From contig NC_084942.1 in assembly GCF_958298935.1 (NCBI RefSeq), positions 6,021,501 through 6,085,500 of the forward strand: a stretch of DNA of 64,000 nucleotides, written 5' to 3'. The notes under the pieces are model-generated. The model did not search any database. It was given only the letters and a program-made list of their open reading frames with translations, and was not told where the DNA came from. Position numbers and translations under genes: made by a program. Source of the DNA: Phragmites australis. Lineage: Eukaryota > Streptophyta > Magnoliopsida > Poales > Poaceae. Of this stretch, positions 57,505 through 64,000 are shown in pieces. Position 1 is the stretch's first letter; the number at the start of each line of letters is the position of its first letter.

Positions 57505-59780
57505 TTTTTATTAAAAACAGAACATCATGGATGGAGTCCTATTCTTGCATGAGAATCTTCATGAGGCTAAAAGGCATCATCAAATTGGTATTGTCCTGAA
57601 GTTGGACTTTGAGAAAGCTTATGATAAAGTTAATTAGGACTTTCTCTTTCGGTGCTTGTCTATGAGAGGTTTCAGTAATAATTGGATAAAATGGATTAAG
57701 AGTGTGGTGAAAAGGGGTACTTTGAGTGTAAATTAAACAATCAGATTTGACACTATTTTACTAGCCATAAGGGGGTGAGACAAGGAGATCCTTTGTCACC
57801 CTTCTTATTCAACCTTGTTGCTGATTGTTTAGTTAAAATGATCCACCTTGCTTAAGAAAAAGGGGAGATTATTGGGTTGGCTTCACATATGTTTGATGGG
57901 GGCATTGCAATTTTACAATATGCATATGACACAATAATCTGTATTCAACATGATTTGATCAGAGCTAATAATCTCAAGCTTCTACTTTATCTATATGAGA
58001 TGATGTCTGGTCTGAAATTAACTTTCAGAAGAGTGAAGTCATTTTCTAGGGGGGGGGGGGGGTGATGATCTAATTGCAGTTGAATATGCTGAGCTTTTTC
58101 GCTATCAAATTAGGTATTTTCCAATTAAATACTTAGGTGTTCCTGTCAGCCCTAGTAGGTTTCATGTAGCTGACTGGGTTCCTGTTGAGGAAAAAATTAT
58201 GGAAAAGCTTGATGTTTGAAAGGGTGAACTTTTATCCATTGTAGGGAGAGTTACTTTAATAAATGACAGTATCTCTAATACACTCATTTATTATATGTCA
58301 ATATATCTTCTTCCTATGACTGTTCTTGAGCATATGGATGCAGCTAGGAGAAAATTCTTCTGACAAAGAGGTGGTACTAAGAAAAAAAAACCATTTGGTT
58401 GTTTGGGACAAAATTTGTAGGCCTAAGAAAAAGGGAGGCTTGTGTATCAAAGATTTAAATAAAATGAACTATACTCCGATGTGTAAATGGTGGTGGCGTC
58501 TTGAAAACAATGAAGGGATGTAACAGAAAATTATTGGAAAAAAAATACCTTACTAATACCTCCATTGCTCTTGTCAAACACAAGTTTGATTATTCTCCCT
58601 ACTGGGCTGATCTATTGAAGGTTAAACCTCTGTACCTTCTTGAAAGAAAATGCATTGTTGGTAATAGCCTGAAAACCAGATTTTGGGAAGATGTATGGAT
58701 CCAAAATAAATCTTTATCTATCCTTTTCCCTATTTTGTATAATATCTGTCTGAATAAAAATTCATATGTATATGAGGTTGCTATGAATCAATGGCATATC
58801 TCCTTTAGGAGATGGTTAACTGGTGATCTTCTTGATCAGTGGGCCCTGATAAAGAATTGGGTCTCTCAATATCAGTTGTCAACTGATGAGGATACTGTGA
58901 TCTGGAGCTTTAATTCTACTGGTAAATTTTGTATCAACCATCCCTATAAACATATTTGGAAGGCTAAAATCCCTAAAAAATTCAAAATCTTTCTTTGCTC
59001 CGCAATTTTTACTAAAGACAACACACATACTCAAAAGGAGATGGGTTGGTGATGGTACATGTCATATTTTACACAACTTGAGAGTTGTAAACATATGTTT
59101 TTTTCTGGGTTCTATTGCAAAAGCAGCTTGGGGTTTGATGGCTAGTTGGTTTGGTGCTAGAACCATACCTAGTTCTATAAGCGAGTACTATAAGTGGATT
59201 GATTCTCATATGACCATTGATAATTCCTTTTATACCATAGGCTTTGCAGCTTTCTGCTGGGCTATCTGAAAAGCTAGGAATAAAGTTTGTTTTGATAAGA
59301 AATTGATTCGGCATCATAGTGAAATTATTTTTCATACTTGTTCTTCGCTAGCCCTATGAACAGATTTTCTAAAAGCTATAAGCAAGGAGGAATTGATTCG
59401 TGGTGCCTGTAGCCTACTACAATCTATGTCCTAGATGTTGGCTCAATAACAGAGGCCTCAAGCTCCCCTAGTGGTCAACTGATGCTTCTTCATGAGGATA
59501 AGCAGATTGATAATGACCAGGAGAACGAGGAGACTGAGACTGAGAGCTTGCTTGTTGGTTTCTCTGTGGTCGTCTGGTTATTTTGGCTAAATACTAGATA
59601 TATGGTGCCAAGACTATCGTTTAGACTCTGTGTTTTCTGCTGTGCTTCTGGTTTAGTTCCGTTGCTTCTGAACTAGTTGTTCTATCTGTTTGTCTCATAA
59701 CCTACAAAACTATGTACCGGTGATCCTCCCTTACTCTGTTAATAGAAGTGGGTTTCCCCGCCTTCAGAAAAAAATAAAAA
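57505..59780 (+). mobile_element. 5'-truncated, decayed L1-type LINE
   Basis: Fragments in order: IGIVLKLDFEKAYDKVN (57575 on), VRQGDPLSPFLFNLVAD (about 57778-57827), and an RT box reading LQYAYDTIICIQHDL where YADD is expected (Asp to Tyr). Then SGLKL, FPIKYLGVPVS, KKGGLCIKDLN, the WADLLK..FWEDVWI region and zf-RVT remains (WKAKIPKKFKIFL). Many stops and frameshifts occur, and a poly-G run at 58050-58063 interrupts the frame. The 3' end is A-rich (59766-59780). ORF1 and the endonuclease are absent. It is more decayed than the LINE at 22487. Confidence 0.8.
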
Positions 59781-60701
59781 TTAGAACTCAGATTGAAAAA
59801 AATGTGTAGTTTCTGAAAAACAAATGTTTATCCACAATAATCCTGTCTTTATTTTAGAAATTAAACGCACAAATCACAGTGTAGATCAAACGGTGCGAAT
59901 ATGAACACTGCTGTAGAAACAACGGCAAGCCGTGTCAATTTCGGTAAAGCTGAAACCAAGCTCCGTTCGACGCTTCACTGCTTCAACGAACAATCAGGTC
60001 GGTGCATGTGTGTTGATCCGGGAAGAATTAAATCTGTGATGGATGTCCAGAAGGACGCCAGAATTTCTCAAGAGTTTGAACGTTGCTGCCGACATATCAA
60101 ATGAAGAGTATTAGTTGGGAGCCTTACGATAAGCGTAAGCAGCTTGATTGGAGACAAGTTCAATTCAACTGTAAGTGGAGTAGAACAGAACAGAACAGAG
60201 AGCGGTAAAAGATGATGAGCTGAAAGGCTCGATGACTAATCATCTGAATCTGCAAAAGGCTGCACGACACAAAAAATGTATATCTTAGTGTACTCCCTAC
60301 CTAGCTCGTAAAAGAATATTTAGCAAATGTTTGTAAATTTTGTGAAGTAAAATTTTAAGGGGAAAAAGATAGGCTCAAACTTTGAAATCTGATTGTTTAA
60401 AATTTTATAACCGGCCCCACCTCCGCTGAGGCTAGATGACTAATCATCTGCCCCAACCCCCTTCTCTTCGTCTCCTGAGTTGAAACTGTGGTTGTTGAGT
60501 TGAAAAAGGGCATATGATTAGTTAAAAAGTTGATTATGAATTTATAGTTTTGGGGATTTTGGGTTCAAAATTAAAATGAAAATTACACAAAGGCATATTT
60601 TGATATGATAAATATATTCAAAAGTTTTTTAACTTTTAATTTCTCTTACAATCTACTGTTAGTTGCTTTAAAATTAGTATCATATTAAAAACATTTTGAA
60701 A
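59774..60701 (-). repeat. Right arm of the long inverted duplication (partner 30496-31218)
   Basis: Its reverse complement matches 30496-31218. The arm begins directly at the A-rich end of the LINE and ends within the truncated MITE body. An extra ~200 bp at about 60230-60450 is bounded by GATGACTAATCATCTG at 60231-60246 and 60435-60450. Confidence 0.85.
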
Positions 60702-60749
60702 TACGAATATGTTAATACAACTTTTATACACAAACATATATATAATTTA

Positions 60750-60905
60750 ACTATATTCGGCGCACGGTATGTCAAAAATAGCTTTTCGGGACATGGTGTA
60801 CCGAAAAAGATATTTTTGGCACACCGTGCGCCGAATATATTGTATTCGGCACATGGTGTGCCGAAAATTAAGTGTATTCGGCACACGATGTGCCGAAATA
60901 CGCTT
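60750..60905. repeat. Tandem palindromic repeats TTCGGCACA..TGTGCCGAA
   Basis: Five near-palindromic cores such as TTCGGCACATGGTGTGCCGAA are spaced about 32-35 bp apart. They are separated by AT-rich spacers, for instance AAATTAAGTGTA. One core has the reverse spacer order. They lie upstream of the transposase promoter and could be transposase-binding or terminal repeats of the Mutator-like element. Confidence 0.75.
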
Positions 60906-61044
60906 TTCCCGTCACGTCGTGCTTTATTTTTTCCTTTCTTTTCACTTTTCCTTTTTTGCTTTTCCTTTTTGCTTTTCCCATGCGCATGTCGGCCGGCCGT
61001 GCCTTTGGTTTTTGCATGTGGCTGGTCGGAGCAGTCTCGCGCTG

Positions 61045-61053
61045 CTATAAAAG
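61045..61053 (+). promoter_or_regulatory. TATA box upstream of the Mutator-like element gene
   Basis: GCTATAAAAGGCCG is a strong TATA match, about 120 bp after the palindromic repeats. It would start transcription near 61075, in the GC-rich leader before the tandem array. Confidence 0.55.
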
Positions 61054-61228
61054 GCCGTCGTTCGCTCCATCCTCTGCAAGCGCGAGCAGAGTGACGGCGC
61101 TACGTGAGCTGAGCAACAGGTGAGCGCGAGCGCGAGCAACATTTGAAGCAGTAGTGGAGCACGAGGAGCTGTACTGCAGCAGCGCGTGAAGGGGACAACC
61201 TTCCGTAATAGTAAGTACGTAGATTATG

Positions 61229-61955
61229 TATGTAAGTAATATTTAGATGTGTAGATGTAATTAGAGGAATTAGAGTATTTATTAAGTTGATAAAATATAG
61301 TAGGTATAATATTTGCATATTTTATGATGTCGTAACAGAATCATCTAGTTATTTTAATCCTAGATTATGTATGTACTTATATTTAGATTAGAAAATGTAA
61401 CTAGAGCAAGTAGAGTATTTATTCCGTTCGAATATATTGGTTAAATGATATTAAGTTGCTAAAATAGAGTAGGTATAATATTTGCATATTGTATGATCTC
61501 GTAACAGAAGGTACTATAGTGTAACAGTAATCGTAATATTTAGATTAGAAAATGTAATTAGAGCAAGTAGAGTATTTATTCCGTTCGAATACATTAGTTA
61601 AATGATATTAAGTTGCTAAAATAGAGTAGGTATAATATTTGCATATTGTATGATCTCGTAACAGAAGCTACTATAGTGTAACAGTAATCGTAATATTTAG
61701 ATTAGAATATGTAATTAGAGCAAGTAGAGTATTTATTTTGTTCGAATACATTGGTTAAATGATATTAAGTTGCTAAAATAGAGTAGGTATAATATTTGCA
61801 TATTGTATGATCTCGCAACAGAAGCTACTAAAGTGTAACAGTAATCATAATATTTAGATTAGAAAATGTAATTAGAGAAAGTAGAGTATTTATTCTGTTC
61901 GAATACATTGGTTAAATGGTATTAAGTTGATAAAATATAGTACGTATATAACATA
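61229..61955. repeat. Tandem array, ~156-bp unit, about 4.6 copies
   Basis: ATTTAGATTAGAAAATGTAA recurs at about 61381, 61538, 61694 and 61850, a period of 156-157 bp. Partial, more diverged copies lie at both ends. The unit includes AGTAGAGTATTTATTCCGTTCG, GTAGGTATAATATTTGCATA and GTAACAGTAATCGTAATA. It sits between promoter and coding part. Confidence 0.85.
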
Positions 61956-62011
61956 CATCTAAGTAGTTATTTGGCCATTTACGTTTGTTTAGCAGAGATG
62001 CTCTGACTATC

Positions 62012-63390
62012 CATATTTATTATGAAGAACGTCCCGCTATTTTGTATGGGAGACTCGTGTCAATTCAGAACTGCTAGCACGTAGAGAGTACGGTTGAGCT
62101 ACCTATTGATCTAGAAGACTTAAAATCACATGTTATGAGCCTTTTGCATCTGAACCAATAGTCCTACAATGTTGTTCTAGAGGGTGTGCGGCCACGGCTT
62201 GTGCCAAACAACTCGCTTATTGTCCATACGTTGTTTGATTTGAGAAGAAATAACGCATAGGCCTTGTACTCACACAAGGTATTAGAGGAGAACTTTAAAA
62301 TGGGAGTGTACGTAAACATAGTATCACGACCGGTGCATGGTGAAGCAGTGCCTATCGTGGAAGGATCAGACCATAATGTGATGCATGATGAGGCAGGAGG
62401 GAATGTCGGGGAGGGCACTTCCGGTACGGATGGATCCGAAGTGGACCATGGTGAGGTAGATGCAGGATGCATGGATGATAAAGCCGGTGGTAGTGGGGAT
62501 AAAGAAGGTGCTAACAACGATGACCCGGTGCTAGCGATCCAGTACTTTCATGGTGCTGGGCTGCTAGATTGTACCATCGTTGAGTATAACACCCTGTCTA
62601 ACTGGGGATACCAGAATAGCGACATCCAGATGGGACAACGGTTTCGGAACAGGGAGGAGGTCATCCACTTTATCAGCAACTATGCTGTAATCACAAGAAG
62701 GGACCACAAGTGCGCCTGGTCTAACCATACGGAGTATGAGGTCAGGTGTATCAAGCACCCGAATTGTCCTTACTTCGTACGAGCCCATAAGCCAAAGCAC
62801 GAGAACTATTTTGTGCTGAGTAGACACACCCCACATACATGCAGCGAAGAGGCTGTTAGGAATGTGAGCCACGCCATTGATGCGAGGTTCATAGCCCAAC
62901 TACTCATCACCCTTGTTGGCACAATCATATGTTTGTCACCAAAATCCATTATGGAGGAGGTGCAGACTAAGACGAGTATGCTGATCAATTACCACACTGC
63001 GTGGCGAGCGAAGCAGAAGGCATTGAAGATGTTGTTTGAAAGTTTCGAAGAGTCGTACCACTATGCACCGAGGCTGCTGCAGAAGATTGACATAACCAAT
63101 CTAGGGACCCAGTGGGCCATGGCGGATGAGCCGATCAGGCTGGAGGATGGGTCATACAGCAGCACCGACCGATACCTCATTAGGTTTTGCTGGTCCTTTG
63201 CCCAATGCATCGAAACTTTCAGACATTGCAAGCCGGTGGTATGTGTGGATGCCACATTTCTTAGCGGCAAGTACCATGGTAACCTAATGACAGCGATGGC
63301 GGCGGATGCAAATAATCAGATCATTCCTCTCGCGTATGCAATGGTTGAGAGTGAGAAAAATGATAGGACTTCCCTGCCGCCGATCGAGGT
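62012..63390 (+). pseudogene. Mutator-like (MuDR) transposase, truncated in the catalytic core
   Basis: One frame runs from about 62012 with three TAG stops (62075, 62159, 62258), then is open to 63421. The N-terminal part resembles the MuDR leader (ELPIDLEDLKSHV). An acidic linker rich in GG and D/E follows, then the Mutator DNA-binding domain (MGQRFRNREEVIHFISNYAV, YEVRCIKHPNCPYFVRAHK). Next come a helical segment (AWRAKQKALKMLF) and the start of the MULE catalytic domain (VVCVDATFLSGKYHGNL, AADANNQIIPLAYAMVESE). The first catalytic Asp is present. The second Asp and the Glu, which should follow within ~150 residues, are missing because the frame passes into another domain at about 63370. 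It cannot be active alone. Confidence 0.85.
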
Positions 63391-63834
63391 CTCACTGCTC
63401 ACAGGCCTCGTCGACCGCTAGCGTCCTGAGATGCACACGTTCCACTTTCCTTGTGGAGAGATGACAATTACTTTACGGGACGTGGCCATGCTGACCGGGC
63501 TCCTGGTAAGGGGCACCCCGTTAGTACTTCCACGACCAACAAAGGAACAGTGAAAGAGTTATCTTCAGGGCAGGTAATTATTTGTTACATAAAGCATTTC
63601 ATACGTTGCAGTGTTGTTCATAGTTCATTGAGTTTCTGCATCTTGTAGGTTTAATATGCAATATGACATGAAGGACGTAGGGCTCTCCATGTCATGGATT
63701 CATAGGCTACCACAGTTCAGTCCTTGCACACCGGATGTGGACGAGGCAACAGTTATGCAGCATTACGAGGTGTACTTGTACATCTTGCTTGGAGGCATTA
63801 TATTCTGCAACACGACAGACGATTATGTACTTCC
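63371..63834 (+). pseudogene. Plant mobile domain (PMD, PF10536-like) fused to the transposase
   Basis: After the transposase remnant the frame reads LPPIEVSLLTGLVDR, then a TAG where Trp is expected, RPEMHTFHFPCGEMTITLRD, VAMLTGL and RGTPLV. These are PMD hallmarks. A probable intron (GT near 63572, AG near 63649) precedes DVGLSMSWIHRLPQFSPC and YLYILLGGIIFCNTTDDYVLP. PMD occurs in plant transposons and in domesticated host genes of the MAIN/MAIL type. The domain is cut at 63834 by an LTR-like sequence. Confidence 0.75.
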
Positions 63835-64000
63835 TGAAAGTGCATCTAGGCCCCCTAAGTGGGTTTTGGCTTATTGATGACAAAATAATTAAGGAACTAA
63901 TATGTTTATCTAAGTTATGAACAGGTCTTAGTCTCAATTGTGAAGACTTACAACGATTGACACCCCTCGAAAAGAAAAGAGAAGCAATGAGTAGTACGCA
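63835..64000 (+). repeat. Start of an LTR-like repeat inserted in the PMD frame
   Basis: TGAAAGTGCATCTAGGCCCC followed by AAGTGGGTTTTGG and ATGACAAAATAATTAAGG resembles a very common grass LTR terminus starting with TG. The rest lies outside the window, so family and target duplication cannot be checked. Confidence 0.5.

Noticed and set aside
61229..61955. CRISPR-like array
   Set aside because: The repeats are contiguous 156-bp tandem units without unique spacers, in a plant nuclear context.

Overview
This window is plant nuclear DNA, almost certainly from a grass (Poaceae). It has AT-rich intergenic sequence with Stowaway-type MITEs, GC-rich first exons of spliced genes, and nested gypsy, CACTA, LINE, hAT and Mutator elements. 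No organellar, bacterial or CRISPR-like sequence was seen. The species cannot be fixed from the sequence alone.

Three apparently intact host genes lie in the left half. (1) An 11-exon plant O-fucosyltransferase-family gene on + (11515-16681). (2) Convergent to it, about 0.66 kb away tail to tail, a 5-exon gene on - (17346-18998) for a PsbP-domain thylakoid-lumen protein, closest to the PPD4 type. (3) A 5-exon gene on + (25423-28678) for a class-V aminotransferase / cysteine-desulfurase-like PLP enzyme. I see no functional link between them.

Layout: 1-2888 is the 5' end of a decayed hAT element on -. 2889-11400 is intergenic DNA with several MITEs and two unusual repeat clusters. 11.4-19.0 kb holds the two convergent genes. 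19.0-25.3 kb is intergenic with a 5'-truncated LINE bounded by a 15-bp target duplication (22487-24324). 25.3-28.7 kb is the PLP gene. 28.7-34.0 kb and 56.1-60.7 kb carry locally duplicated low-copy non-coding units, interrupted by a nest of transposons.

The nest (34.0-56.1 kb) contains a degenerate chromodomain-bearing gypsy element (34.7-38.8 kb, -) and a Tat-like gypsy element (gag-pol on -, 53.3 to 47.4 kb). The Tat element carries a divergently oriented extra gene with its own TATA box and a probable intron (42.7-45.9 kb, +). A non-autonomous CACTA element lies at 54833-56121. The most informative structure is a ~2.6 kb direct repeat (40104-42669 versus 53297-55882) that runs from inside the Tat LTR, across its host flank, and into the middle of the CACTA element. 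It therefore cannot be an ordinary LTR pair. The same CCATG target-site duplication is found at all three LTR-host boundaries.

The right end (60.7-64.0 kb) is a Mutator-like transposase pseudogene that runs directly into a plant mobile domain (PMD). It is preceded by short palindromic repeats, a TATA promoter and a ~156-bp tandem array, and is interrupted at 63835 by the start of an LTR-like sequence. This MULE-PMD chimera and the LTR-flank duplication are the best candidates for something worth following. I found no convincing evidence of a wholly new functional system.
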